DNA of 64,000 nucleotides from Rhizobium sp. ARZ01 (GTDB taxonomy: Bacteria; Pseudomonadota; Alphaproteobacteria; Rhizobiales; Rhizobiaceae): the NCBI RefSeq assembly GCF_014851675.1, contig NZ_JACVAE010000001.1:1116001-1180000 (forward strand). Direction: 5' to 3'. The position numbers and the translations under genes were made by a program. Positions within the stretch are counted from its first letter, which is position 1. Each line of letters begins with the position of its first letter. A model generated the notes under the pieces. That model searched no databases. It was not told the origin of the DNA and saw nothing but the letters and a program-made list of their open reading frames with translations. Below, piece after piece: positions 31,220 to 38,256 of the stretch.

Positions 31220-31607
31220 TTGGTTCCGTGGGGGCTGCGCGGTCGCCAGGCTGCTTATGCTTCAACGCCTCGTGAGGTGCGTATCCGCAATCTCGGCAGA
31301 ACCACGGATATTTCGGGTGCGGCACGAAAGCGTGCTGCGACGACGCGGCGGGTTCTGAGGCCTCCACCTTGCGGAGGTCGCCCGGCTTGAAACCGTCCGT
31401 CAGATATCCGCCGTGCAAGAGGGTGATGCTTGGCGCGAGATAACTGGAGCCGTGGAGGCGTTGCAGCTCGATGCCGACTACAATGCCTTCGTGGCGGTCA
31501 AAGGCCGCGCAGGCGTCAGCAATGACATGATCGCCGATCCGAAACCGGTTCAGGTCGGGAATATCGATGATCGTGTTTTCGGGCGTGATCTTAAGCATCA
31601 GCGCCAC
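31209..31607 (-). CDS. Hypothetical phage protein with a C-terminal Cys pair
   Basis: A 132-residue protein. The first half is beta-rich (FRIGDHVIADACAAFDRHEGIVVGIEL), the second has a linker and then WFCRDCGYAPHEALKHKQ, one CxxC pair with nearby histidines that could be a small zinc site. It overlaps its neighbours on both sides by a few bases. I cannot assign a function. Confidence 0.55.
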   Translation of the reverse strand: MALMLKITPENTIIDIPDLNRFRIGDHVIADACAAFDRHEGIVVGIELQRLHGSSYLAPSITLLHGGYLTDGFKPGDLRKVEASEPAASSQHAFVPHPKYPWFCRDCGYAPHEALKHKQPGDRAAPTEPNGA

Positions 31608-32679
31608 CTTTCGCTACGATGAGGGAAAGATGCGGGAAGTCGGCGTGCAAGACGCCGTCGATCAGTCGGCCGGTGAGTTTCTTCCCGATGCGGTAGACGT
31701 CGGGTTCATCCATCCAGCCGTCTTCCGGATCGCGCATGTTGGTCGACCCGATATCCCACTCGTCATTGAAGTAATGCGCCGACGGTCTGCGGCCGCGTAC
31801 CGTGTGCGGCACGTTCTCGCCTGGCGTCCACTCGCCCCACTGCTTCATATGGAATGGCACGCCCGCCCGGTCGCAGTCGTCGCGAAGGTCGCGAAACCAA
31901 TCGGGATGGGACGGGCGGGCCTTGTGCTCGCCCTGGTCCGTCTCGCCGCCGGCAATGACCCAGTCGATGCCGGCCGCCGTGAGCGGATCGTGCACGAAGC
32001 TCTCACAGGTGACCTTGCCTTCACGATATTCCGTCCGCTGCTTCGACACCTTGCCGTAGTTAGGGCAGCGGTCGAAGCCGTGCCCCTTGTCGCAAGCCGC
32101 GCAATGCGCAGGGTTACCGGCGCCGAAGCCGAGCAGCCACTCATGCAGATTGATCGGCCCGAGCAGCGGCTCGCAGCTGACGAACGCGAATAGCGGGTGT
32201 GTTGCATGCTTGGCTTTGAGCAGTGCCGGCACGTTGATGTCGGCGCGCTTTTGATCCTCGATCGTGGTGCCGATCGCCGCGTTGCGCGGCAGCCCGCCAG
32301 CAGCTTCGGCCAGTTTGATGATGTTCTGTGGACGCTTGGTCAGCAGGAGATAGACGAGGTTCGGCGTCTTCCGCATCACATCGAAGGCATCAGAACGCCA
32401 CTGCGGATCGACCTGGTTGTCGAAAACATCGGCGAGGCTGGCGCAGAAAACGAACGGCCGGGTGCCATCCTTCCCGGCCTGGCGCTGCCAGCGTAGCGGA
32501 TCGTTCCAGGTATGTGCCTTGGTCCGGACGCGTGGAGCGTTGCCCCACTGCACCTTGTTGTACCGCTTGTCCATCAAGGCTTCGGCATAGCAGCCATCGC
32601 AGGCCGGAGAGACCTTCGTGCAGCCCATCCATGGGTTCCACGTATGCGTCGTCCATGAAATGCCTGAGTTCTCAGCCAT
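31591..32679 (-). CDS. Gp37/Gp68 (DUF5131) family phage protein
   Basis: A 362-residue protein matching the phage Gp37/Gp68 family: start SGISWTTHTWNPWMGCTKV, then SPACDGCYAEALMDKRY. Three cysteines in CTKVSPACDGCY have a spacing like radical-SAM iron-sulfur sites, and a TIM-barrel-like alternation follows (LLTKRPQNIIKLAEAAGGL, AIGTTIEDQKRADINVPALL, FVSCEPLLGPINL, WVIAGGETDQGEHKARPS). A second cysteine group (CAACDKGHGFDRCPNYG) may bind another metal. The chemistry is unknown. AGGAG precedes ATG 32679. It overlaps the gene on each side. Confidence 0.82.
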   Translation of the reverse strand: MAENSGISWTTHTWNPWMGCTKVSPACDGCYAEALMDKRYNKVQWGNAPRVRTKAHTWNDPLRWQRQAGKDGTRPFVFCASLADVFDNQVDPQWRSDAFDVMRKTPNLVYLLLTKRPQNIIKLAEAAGGLPRNAAIGTTIEDQKRADINVPALLKAKHATHPLFAFVSCEPLLGPINLHEWLLGFGAGNPAHCAACDKGHGFDRCPNYGKVSKQRTEYREGKVTCESFVHDPLTAAGIDWVIAGGETDQGEHKARPSHPDWFRDLRDDCDRAGVPFHMKQWGEWTPGENVPHTVRGRRPSAHYFNDEWDIGSTNMRDPEDGWMDEPDVYRIGKKLTGRLIDGVLHADFPHLSLIVAKGGADA

Positions 32680-32953
32680 TGTCGGAAACTCCTGATGGTG
32701 CTGTGGCGTCCGGATGCTCTTCCCACCGGACGAGCTTCTTCGCCTTTGCCAGAGCTTCCGCGTCTGACGGGTAGTGCAGGTCATCGCCTAGGTGGCGGAC
32801 GATGATAGAAATCATGTCCTGGCAGGCCTGCTTGAGATCGAGAACCCTGTCGCCGAGCGCGTCGATCTGATCGGCCGATTGACGCAGCAATTGACTGTCC
32901 TCGGCCGAAAGTGAAGGATCGGAGGCCCATTGTTTCAGCAGGTGAGTACTCAT
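32672..32953 (-). CDS. Small hypothetical phage protein
   Basis: A 93-residue helical protein with a heptad-like middle (LLRQSADQIDALGDRVLDLKQ), suggesting a coiled coil. It overlaps the next downstream gene by 8 bases and the upstream gene by 4, as part of the tightly packed early operon. No family recognised. Confidence 0.6.
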   Translation of the reverse strand: MSTHLLKQWASDPSLSAEDSQLLRQSADQIDALGDRVLDLKQACQDMISIIVRHLGDDLHYPSDAEALAKAKKLVRWEEHPDATAPSGVSDNG

Positions 32954-33276
32954 TCTGCACCGCCTTTCGATGCTGTGGCGTCCTCTTCAAGCATGCGCTG
33001 CCAGCGCCGGAAGCCGTTGAGCTTCCGATCTGCGCGCGCGCCGTCATATTCGTCGTTGACGAGCTCGCGCAGCCACTGGATAGCCGCGTCGAGGTCGGCG
33101 ATCTCTTCGAACAGGGCCTGACGATTCGGCTTCCCACTCACCGGCTCGTTTTGGTTCAAGCCCTGGATAAGGCAGCGCGCGAGGATATTCGAAAGTTCGG
33201 ACGCTTCCTCGCATGCTTTGCCAAGAGCCTGGTGCACGAGAAGATCCGGTTCGGGTTTCCAGAGGGTGATGCTCAT
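32950..33276 (-). CDS. Possible MazG-like all-alpha nucleotide pyrophosphohydrolase
   Basis: A 108-residue helical protein. ALGKACEEASELSNILARCLIQG (about residues 18-40) and LFEEIADLDAAIQWL (about 54-68) give the EExxE and ExxD pattern that holds magnesium in the MazG/dUTPase-like all-alpha NTP pyrophosphohydrolases. Phages carry such enzymes to lower ppGpp or unwanted nucleotides. The match is from pattern alone, so it is tentative. Confidence 0.5.
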   Translation of the reverse strand: MSITLWKPEPDLLVHQALGKACEEASELSNILARCLIQGLNQNEPVSGKPNRQALFEEIADLDAAIQWLRELVNDEYDGARADRKLNGFRRWQRMLEEDATASKGGAE

Positions 33277-33378
33277 TCTGCGCCGCCCTTCGTGAATAGG
33301 GCGGCTTCTGCGATCCCGTGGAAACCGGTTCTTAAGCTTCGGTCAGCGATGTTGGAAAAACGATCTGGAGGGCACAGA

Positions 33379-33567
33379 ATGAGGCTATACGTTTTCTTCG
33401 CCGCGCTGGTCCTGATCCTCGCCATTGCTTGGAAGTGGCGGCTTATCGATCCACGCTCCAACCGTCTGCGGACCTCCAACGACGAAAACCGCGTTGGATA
33501 CGCTCTGGTCACGTTCGTTATGATCGGCTGGATGATCGTAAACTTCACCGGCGTGCTGCCCGACTGA
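33379..33567 (+). CDS. 62-residue two-pass membrane protein on the opposite strand
   Basis: The ATG at 33379 follows GGAGGG at 33367-33372. The product has two membrane helices, YVFFAALVLILAIAWKW and GYALVTFVMIGWMIVNFTGV, joined by a short charged loop. It lies alone on the plus strand inside a long minus-strand operon, in a gap of about 290 bases between two early genes, which suggests an added 'moron' gene with its own promoter, perhaps expressed in the lysogen. Function unknown. A longer frame upstream (from 32911) is antisense shadow. Confidence 0.65.
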   Translation: MRLYVFFAALVLILAIAWKWRLIDPRSNRLRTSNDENRVGYALVTFVMIGWMIVNFTGVLPD

Positions 33568-33768
33568 CTACTCATCTGCGCCGCCTTCAATCGATGCTGC
33601 GGCGGTGGCCATGCTTTCGCGAGCTATCTGGATCTTGACCTCTTTCACGAAGGCGCCGGGGCGTTCCCTTCGGGCGCGGGCCTCGGCGACGAGGCTGTTT
33701 CCGGCCTCGATGTCCAAGCTGGTGCCGTCGTGGAAATGGACGCGGAAGGTCGCGAGCGCGTCAGCCAT
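33568..33768 (-). CDS. Small hypothetical phage protein
   Basis: A 66-residue protein with a beta start (FRVHFHDGTSLDIEAGNS) and helical end (KEVKIQIARESMATAAAS). The chosen start is ATG 33768 (MADALATF), overlapping the upstream gene by 8 bases. It converges on the small membrane-protein gene, whose stop abuts its own stop. No function recognisable. Confidence 0.55.
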   Translation of the reverse strand: MADALATFRVHFHDGTSLDIEAGNSLVAEARARRERPGAFVKEVKIQIARESMATAAASIEGGADE

Positions 33769-34111
33769 GGCGGCGGCTCTCCTCAAGGGCGCGGGCGTGC
33801 ATCGTCACGTAGGCAAGCCGGATCGGCTTCATCACCATGTTGCCGCTCTTGCCCACGAACGGCCTGTAGACGGTGATCCCGCGGGCGGACGGCTTCGCGT
33901 TGGCGGTTACGGTGGCAGGGGCGGCGCCCTGGGCACGCCAGCCTTTGATGCGCTTATAGACGTAGTTCCGCAGGCGCGTTTCGTCGGCGCCGAATTCCGC
34001 GGCAATCGCTGCCACTCTGGTTCCGGCGAGAATGCGGTTGCGAATTTCCGGCTCAAAGGCCGGCGGGACGTAGGCTTCCTTGTGGGCGCCGAATTGAATG
34101 GCGGTGCTCAT
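33761..34111 (-). CDS. Hypothetical phage protein, possible helix-turn-helix
   Basis: A 116-residue protein. Residues about 22-55 (EIRNRILAGTRVAAIAAEFG, then ADETRLRNYVYKRIKG) look like a small homeodomain-like helix-turn-helix of the kind found in phage DNA-binding proteins. A basic C-terminal part follows. It overlaps both neighbours by 4-8 bases in the early operon. The DNA-binding assignment is inference from pattern. Confidence 0.55.
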   Translation of the reverse strand: MSTAIQFGAHKEAYVPPAFEPEIRNRILAGTRVAAIAAEFGADETRLRNYVYKRIKGWRAQGAAPATVTANAKPSARGITVYRPFVGKSGNMVMKPIRLAYVTMHARALEESRRHG

Positions 34112-34314
34112 GCGTGCAGCTCCGCCGGAAAGAGGAGCGGATGCAGGACGCCCATGCCGATCGCCGGGTCATCCTGGCGGCGGGCGAAAAACTCGCGCGC
34201 GGCTTCGGCAACCGCCAGCTCGGCAAGGTCCTCGACGCGTCGATCGAGTTCTTCGGCTATCTGGCGATAGCGCGCCTCGGTGGCAGCATCGAGCGTGATG
34301 GTGATGTGAGACAT
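34108..34314 (-). CDS. Ribbon-helix-helix-like small protein
   Basis: A 68-residue protein beginning with a beta strand, SHITITLDAATEARYRQIAE, followed by two helices (ELDRRVEDLAELAVAEAARE), the outline of a CopG-type ribbon-helix-helix fold. It overlaps the downstream gene by 4 bases. It may be a regulator, but with no DNA target or antitoxin partner visible that stays tentative. Confidence 0.5.
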   Translation of the reverse strand: MSHITITLDAATEARYRQIAEELDRRVEDLAELAVAEAAREFFARRQDDPAIGMGVLHPLLFPAELHA

Positions 34315-34318
34315 CGGG

Positions 34319-34495
34319 TCAGCTCCAGCGGATGGAAAGGAGGATGGTGGCGATCGCGACGGTCGGCACGAGCAGGTAGACGACCAGATTGCAGATGCGG
34401 TCGGCGCGGGCGATGGCGGCGCGCCGCCGGTCGATATTCGACCAGTCGGCGTCGATCTGCTCGATCGGGTATCGGGGGAAGCGGGGCTGGCGCAT
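34319..34495 (-). CDS. 58-residue membrane protein
   Basis: The chosen ATG at 34495 gives MRQPRFPRYPIEQIDADW, a basic helix, and a C-terminal membrane segment (NLVVYLLVPTVAIATILLS). The frame is open to 34546 but that part overlaps the next gene. It is followed immediately by the RHH-like gene. It pairs with another tiny membrane protein just upstream. Confidence 0.5.
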   Translation of the reverse strand: MRQPRFPRYPIEQIDADWSNIDRRRAAIARADRICNLVVYLLVPTVAIATILLSIRWS

Positions 34496-34500
34496 CGGGT

Positions 34501-34662
34501 TCACCAGAAAAAGGAGAAGAGAAGCGTTGCGGTGATGAAGGCGCACCCCGCGCCGCCAAGGAGGCCGATGATCAGCTGCCGGCGCCTGTCAGCGCGAAGG
34601 CGGGCAAGATCACGGGCGATGCTGCGGGGGCATTCGGCAAAGTCGCGGGGTGCCTGGTGCAT
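34501..34662 (-). CDS. 53-residue membrane protein
   Basis: A short ORF from ATG 34662 to TGA 34503-34501. It has a basic N-terminal half (DLARLRADRRRQ) and one membrane helix (LIIGLLGGAGCAFITATLLF) close to the C-terminus. It ends 5 bases before the next membrane-protein gene. It is small, but its reading frame, charge pattern and spacing fit the neighbouring genes. Confidence 0.5.
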   Translation of the reverse strand: MHQAPRDFAECPRSIARDLARLRADRRRQLIIGLLGGAGCAFITATLLFSFFW

Positions 34663-34674
34663 GGCAGCCTCCGA

Positions 34675-34851
34675 TCAGGCGGCGCGGGCGAAGGTGGCGT
34701 TGGCCTCTTCCGTGGCAAAGGTGCCCAGCGTGTCGATTTCGTGCTGGGTGAAGCCCTTCAGCCGGAGATGGTCGGCGTTGCAGCCGTCGCCATGCTCGCG
34801 CATGGCGCGGGCCATTTCGGAAGTGCGGCGTTTCTGGGAGGGGGTGAGCAT
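34675..34851 (-). CDS. 58-residue hypothetical protein, first gene of the leftward early block
   Basis: The ATG at 34851 gives MLTPSQKRRTSEMARAMREH, then DHLRLKGFTQHEIDTLGTFA, a helical basic protein that might bind nucleic acid. It is the first gene downstream of two operator-like palindromes at 34951-35003, so it probably opens the repressor-controlled leftward transcript. The upstream extension of this frame has no coding character. Confidence 0.55.
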   Translation of the reverse strand: MLTPSQKRRTSEMARAMREHGDGCNADHLRLKGFTQHEIDTLGTFATEEANATFARAA

Positions 34852-34950
34852 CGTCGTTCTCCATCGTTCGGGTGAGAAGGACCGGGAAGGTGGGCCGCCG
34901 CCTGGGAGGAGGAGTGACGGCGGCCCTTTCGCGGCCGGAACGACGCCAAG

Positions 34951-35003
34951 AGTTGCACAGCATGCAACTTTCGTCAAATCGAAAAATTGCACGTTATGCA
35001 ACT
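34951..35003. promoter_or_regulatory. Two operator-like palindromes at the head of the early block
   Basis: AGTTGCA-CAGCA-TGCAACT (34951-34969) is a perfect inverted repeat. TTGCA-CGTTA-TGCAA (34987-35001) is a second copy, 34 bases away, and a half site TTGCA follows at 35010-35014. The first has the same arms as the palindrome at the cro/repressor switch (36344-36362). They lie about 100-160 bases upstream of the first early gene and are the likely repressor sites controlling the leftward promoter. Confidence 0.7.
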
Positions 35004-35110
35004 TATTTGTTGCACGATATCCGAGCAAGGGCGAAGATCGCCCTTATGGGTATGACGAATGTCAGATTTGGAATGGCGGCGCCGCTCTCGTTTCTAGCGG
35101 TCGCGAGTGG

Positions 35111-35347
35111 CTATTCGCCCTGCTGGTGCTGGCCTTGTCGCTGCGCTGCAAGGACTTCGCAGACTACATCGGTGATGAGCTGCTTGAGGTCGGTCGGCGC
35201 GTTGATCGTCGGCGCGTCAAAGGAGGCATCGAGGCGGGCAAGGATCTCCGCCGTCATGGATCTTCGATTCTCTTCAGCTGCGCCCGCGATCCTTGCCTTG
35301 AGGTCGTCGGGTATCCGCAATCTGAAATGGAGATCGTCGCGAGCCAT
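35111..35347 (-). CDS. Arc family ribbon-helix-helix regulator
   Basis: A 78-residue protein with the Arc-like DNA-binding fold: MARDDLHFRLRIPDDLKARI (beta strand with alternating residues, then helix A), AGAAEENRRSMTAEILARLD (helix B). A Gln-rich tail follows. Arc-type proteins repress phage genes as dimers. The ATG at 35347 starts the family homology; six earlier codons are open. It stands between the early block and the switch, upstream of the operator-like palindromes at 34951-35003. Confidence 0.82.
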   Translation of the reverse strand: MARDDLHFRLRIPDDLKARIAGAAEENRRSMTAEILARLDASFDAPTINAPTDLKQLITDVVCEVLAAQRQGQHQQGE

Positions 35348-35554
35348 GGCGCACCAATGGCACAAAAGCTACTTCTCCGATATGCCGCACGAATGACACA
35401 CCAATGGCGTTTGGCCTTGCATTAGGTGACGCTAAGCATTTGGATAGGATGGCAAAAGAGAAGCTCACGTCACGCGGTGCGAGGGTGTTACCGTCCTGGC
35501 GTTCGGCGCATGGCATGAGGCTCTCGCCGGCAGTTCAAGAGTTGAGGAAATAGC

Positions 35555-35911
35555 ATGGATGAGGAGGTGTGCGATTGTTGCGAACGTTCGGGGCCGACAA
35601 TGGTGTGTGGTCGGAAAAGCGGGCAGGACGCGGATCCGCTCATGGTGTCAATTGCGGCCTATCGGCTGGCGCTTTTGGACTTCGTGGAAAATGCACCGGA
35701 TGATGACAAGGGGCGTGACACCTATGCCGCGACCTCCTACGAGCCGCCTCGGCAGAGGATTGCCGACTGGCGTATGCCTGCACGTTGTCGTGCTGCAGCG
35801 ATAGCTGCATTGCGGTTGGCTGTTGATGCAGAGCAGGAGGGGGATTATGCGCTCGTCGGCCCGATGATCGGCTCAGCCCTTGGATTTCTGGAAAGTGTCG
35901 ATGTGCGGTAG
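35555..35911 (+). CDS. Hypothetical phage protein
   Basis: A 118-residue protein starting MDEEVCDCCERSGPTMVCGR, with four cysteines in the first 18 residues that could hold a metal. The rest is helical (SIAAYRLALLDFVENAP; CRAAAIAALRLAVDAEQEG). GAGGAAA precedes the ATG. It converges on the repressor gene and is the only plus-strand gene left of the switch apart from the one at 33379, so it may be expressed separately, perhaps in the lysogen. Confidence 0.6.
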   Translation: MDEEVCDCCERSGPTMVCGRKSGQDADPLMVSIAAYRLALLDFVENAPDDDKGRDTYAATSYEPPRQRIADWRMPARCRAAAIAALRLAVDAEQEGDYALVGPMIGSALGFLESVDVR

Positions 35912-35931
35912 ATGCCTCAGATCGGCACGGG

Positions 35932-36276
35932 TCAATTATCCGTGCCGGTCTTTCCTAGGTCCTTAAAGAGGACCTTTAGCATCTCGATGGCCTGCTCCCG
36001 CTGTTCGTTGCTTTTTCCGGCAAAGAAGCGTGCCAGCCAATCCTCGTCCGGATGCCGAAACAGGCCGTGGACATCGGTGTCGAACAAGGCTGCAAGTCGT
36101 TCAAGGTAGTCAGTCTTCGGGACAATGCCCTTGAACCAACGTGAGACCAGGCCCTTGTCTGCTCCGATCTCGCGCACGATGTCGGCTTGCGACAGGTTTC
36201 GCTTTTCCGCCCATTCGACGATGAAATGGATGCGGGTCGGCGTCTTTGTGGCGTGAATCGTTTCGATGTTGCTCAT
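35932..36276 (-). CDS. XRE family repressor (CI-like)
   Basis: A 114-residue DNA-binding protein with a helix-turn-helix at about residues 28-50 (LSQADIVREIGADKGLVSRWFKG) and a short C-terminal helical part (NEQREQAIEMLKVLFKDL). It lacks a LexA/CI-type peptidase domain, so it would not be inactivated by RecA-driven self-cleavage; induction must use another signal. It diverges from a Cro-like gene over a 95-base spacer, the classic lysogeny switch. A near-perfect palindrome overlaps its own start codon, which suggests autoregulation. Confidence 0.85.
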   Translation of the reverse strand: MSNIETIHATKTPTRIHFIVEWAEKRNLSQADIVREIGADKGLVSRWFKGIVPKTDYLERLAALFDTDVHGLFRHPDEDWLARFFAGKSNEQREQAIEMLKVLFKDLGKTGTDN

Positions 36277-36362
36277 GATGCAACTTTATCCAAAGCAGAC
36301 TTAGATTTCGTTATACTAAAATGCATCATGTCGCCTTGCCAAAAGTTGCAACTTATGCAACT
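36269..36362. promoter_or_regulatory. Divergent switch region with operator palindromes
   Basis: The spacer between the CI-like and Cro-like genes carries AGTTGCA-ACTTA-TGCAACT (36344-36362), a perfect inverted repeat 9 bases upstream of the Cro-like start. A second site, TTGCT-CATGA-TGCAA (36269-36283, one mismatch), overlaps the repressor start codon. Both share the TTGCA-N5-TGCAA form of the early-block sites. Confidence 0.75.
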
Positions 36363-36371
36363 TAAGTCGGC

Positions 36372-36596
36372 ATGACGTACGCTTCGGAGATAGCCAAGTA
36401 CCGCGAAAAGCATGACCGAATGTCCCTTGAGGCATTCGGACAGCTGTTCACGCCCGCCGTTGACAAGTCGACCGTGCTTCGCTGGGAGCGTGGAAACGTA
36501 ACTCCGAAGCGCGCGATCGAAATCGAGCGTGTAACCGGAATCTCCCGTCACGTACTGTTGCCCGAATTCTTCGGGGTGCCGGAGGCCGCCGAATGA
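36372..36596 (+). CDS. Cro/YdaS-like regulator
   Basis: A 74-residue helix-turn-helix protein: MSLEAFGQLFTPAVDKSTVLRW (about residues 17-38) followed by ERGNVTPKRAIEIERVTGIS, the YdaS/Cro pattern that ends with a 'virtual start of a second domain'. It is divergent from the CI-like gene and should repress it in the lytic state. The ATG lies 9 bases from the operator palindrome. It is the first gene of the rightward transcript. Confidence 0.83.
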   Translation: MTYASEIAKYREKHDRMSLEAFGQLFTPAVDKSTVLRWERGNVTPKRAIEIERVTGISRHVLLPEFFGVPEAAE

Positions 36597-36943
36597 GCGC
36601 GGTCTTTTCGCACATCCTGTTTCTGCAAGGCGTTCCCCTCTGGCGCGAACTTCCCCGCGCTTGCCTTGCCACCTGGTGCCGGAGCCGGAGGGAACAGCCC
36701 GCCGCTCCGGCCCATTCTTCTCCATTCCGAATCCGCACGCAAACCCGTGCCGTGCGGTGCCCCGAGCCCGGCGGGCGGCGGACCTCGATGCCCGCCGGGC
36801 GTTTCCGTTTTCTATTTCGATTGGCATGCGGGCCTCCGTGATCTGAGGCCCTGAGTTTTCACAGTTTTGGACCCTTCCCGCCACGGGAAAACCCGCCCGG
36901 ATTTCCCGGGGCGGGAAAGGCATTTTCTTGTCCGGAGGACAGC
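36597..36943 (+). other. Non-coding leader with two GC-rich hairpins
   Basis: No gene is supportable here; an 82-codon frame starting at 36593 is Arg/Pro-rich and crosses the hairpins. GCCCGGCGGGC (36766-36776) pairs perfectly with GCCCGCCGGGC (36790-36800) and is followed by GTTTCCGTTTTC, a terminator-like element. A second inverted repeat, TTCCCGCC with GGCGGGAA, spans about 36877-36917, ending about 25 bases before the next start. The layout suits transcription control between the switch and the middle genes. Confidence 0.5.
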
Positions 36944-37441
36944 ATGAGCGATGCAACGATGTACCGCCTGAAAGCAGCGCAGCGCGACCTGGTGGAAGCC
37001 TGCGGCGGTGTGATGCGCACGGCGGAAAAATGCGGCTATTCGAAATCGAATGTTGGCCGCTGGTTCGACCCAAACGATCCGACGCTGATGCCCCTGCCGG
37101 CGATCATCACGCTGGAAGCCGAATGCCAGCGCCCGTTCGTCACTGCCGTCATGGCCGAGGCGAACGGGCGCCGCCTGACTGATCCCAACCAGGAGCGCGC
37201 CGCTGATGTCTCGGTTCTGACGAGCCATGCGGAGGTCATGCGGCAGGCGTCTGAGCTGATGAACGCGATGGCGTTGGCGATGGAGGATGGGCGGATCACG
37301 CCGGCCGAGGCGACGACAGTCGACCGGATTGCTTCGGCGCTGGATGCGGCCTCTGCCAACCTCCGCAGCTCGCTTGCGTCGGTGAAGGCACGGCAGGGCG
37401 CCGTTGCTCGGCTCTCCGTCGTCGGCGGGGAGGGTGAGTGA
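36944..37441 (+). CDS. Phage regulatory protein with N-terminal helix-turn-helix
   Basis: A 165-residue protein, opened by a CCGGAGGA ribosome site. Residues about 10-38 (KAAQRDLVEACGGVMRTAEK, then CGYSKSNVGRWFD) look like a helix-turn-helix with the recognition helix SKSNVGRW. The C-terminal half is a long helix that may form a coiled coil (EVMRQASELMNAMALAMEDG). By position, second after the switch, it could be a CII-like middle-gene activator; this is inference. Its stop overlaps the next start (TGATG). Confidence 0.65.
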   Translation: MSDATMYRLKAAQRDLVEACGGVMRTAEKCGYSKSNVGRWFDPNDPTLMPLPAIITLEAECQRPFVTAVMAEANGRRLTDPNQERAADVSVLTSHAEVMRQASELMNAMALAMEDGRITPAEATTVDRIASALDAASANLRSSLASVKARQGAVARLSVVGGEGE

Positions 37442-38256
37442 TGCGGTCGATCGACGCCCTCAGCCTGCCGGACATTGCGCCGGCACCTGTTCCGGACTGG
37501 ATGCCGGAGATCCGCCATGTCGATCCGAGAACGCTTGTTGTCGACGAAAGCTACCAGCGGGCGCTTTCCGAGCGTTCCGTTCGCCTCATCCGCAAGATCG
37601 TGTCGCAGTGGGACTGGAGCGCGTTCAAGCCGCCAGTCGTCGTCGATGTCGGTGGCGCGCTCGAAGTGATCGACGGTCAGCATACCGCGATCGGCGCCGT
37701 GACCCATGGCGGTATCGCGCAGATCCCGGTTCTCGTCGTGCGGGCTGTCGAGCGCAAGAACCGGGCCGGCGCCTTCGTCCGCCACAACCGCGATCGCATC
37801 CAGGTAACACCGACGCAGCTGCATACAGCGCTCGTCGAGGCCGGTGACGAAGATGCGATGACGATTGCGCAGGTCTGCCAACGGGCCGGGGTAACGATCC
37901 TGAAGAACCCGCCGCCGATGGCGCGGTTCAGGCCGGGCGAAACCATCGCTGTCTCGACGATCGGCGCATTGGTCAACCGGCGGCACGCGGCAGGAGCTCG
38001 CAAGGTTTTGGAGATCTGCGTGCAGGGGGGGGCATGCCCGATATCAGCGGACCTGATCAAGGCCGTCGAGCATCTTCTTCATGCTGCCGAATACAAGGGC
38101 GAGTTGCAGGCCGATCGTATCGCCCTTCTGATCTCGTCCCGCCTTTCCACGCTGGAAGCAGAGGCAAAGCGGTTCGCAGCGGAGCGGAAGTTGCCGCTCT
38201 GGCGGGCGCTCGCCTCGGTGCTGTTCATGAACCGCAGAAAGGCGCGCCATGACTGA
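37441..38256 (+). CDS. ParB-like nuclease-domain protein
   Basis: A 271-residue protein with a ParB/Srx-type domain: PEIRHVDPRTLVVDESYQRAL at about residues 20-40 and GALEVIDGQHTAIGAVTHGG at about 79-98, where IDGQHR-like sequence forms the nucleotide or nuclease site. No ParB partition helix-turn-helix is evident. Phages use such proteins as DNA-binding or nicking factors. It overlaps both neighbours by 1-8 bases in the middle operon. A second ParB-type domain occurs in the gene at 38871. Confidence 0.78.
   Translation: MRSIDALSLPDIAPAPVPDWMPEIRHVDPRTLVVDESYQRALSERSVRLIRKIVSQWDWSAFKPPVVVDVGGALEVIDGQHTAIGAVTHGGIAQIPVLVVRAVERKNRAGAFVRHNRDRIQVTPTQLHTALVEAGDEDAMTIAQVCQRAGVTILKNPPPMARFRPGETIAVSTIGALVNRRHAAGARKVLEICVQGGACPISADLIKAVEHLLHAAEYKGELQADRIALLISSRLSTLEAEAKRFAAERKLPLWRALASVLFMNRRKARHD

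Noticed and set aside
32911..33567. 218-residue plus-strand protein
   Set aside because: Only its last 62 codons have a ribosome site and membrane-helix character; the rest is antisense to two early genes.
36593..36841. 82-codon frame overlapping the Cro-like stop (ATGA)
   Set aside because: The start overlap looks like coupling, but the product is Arg/Pro-rich and spans an 11-bp perfect hairpin. I treat the region as a leader.
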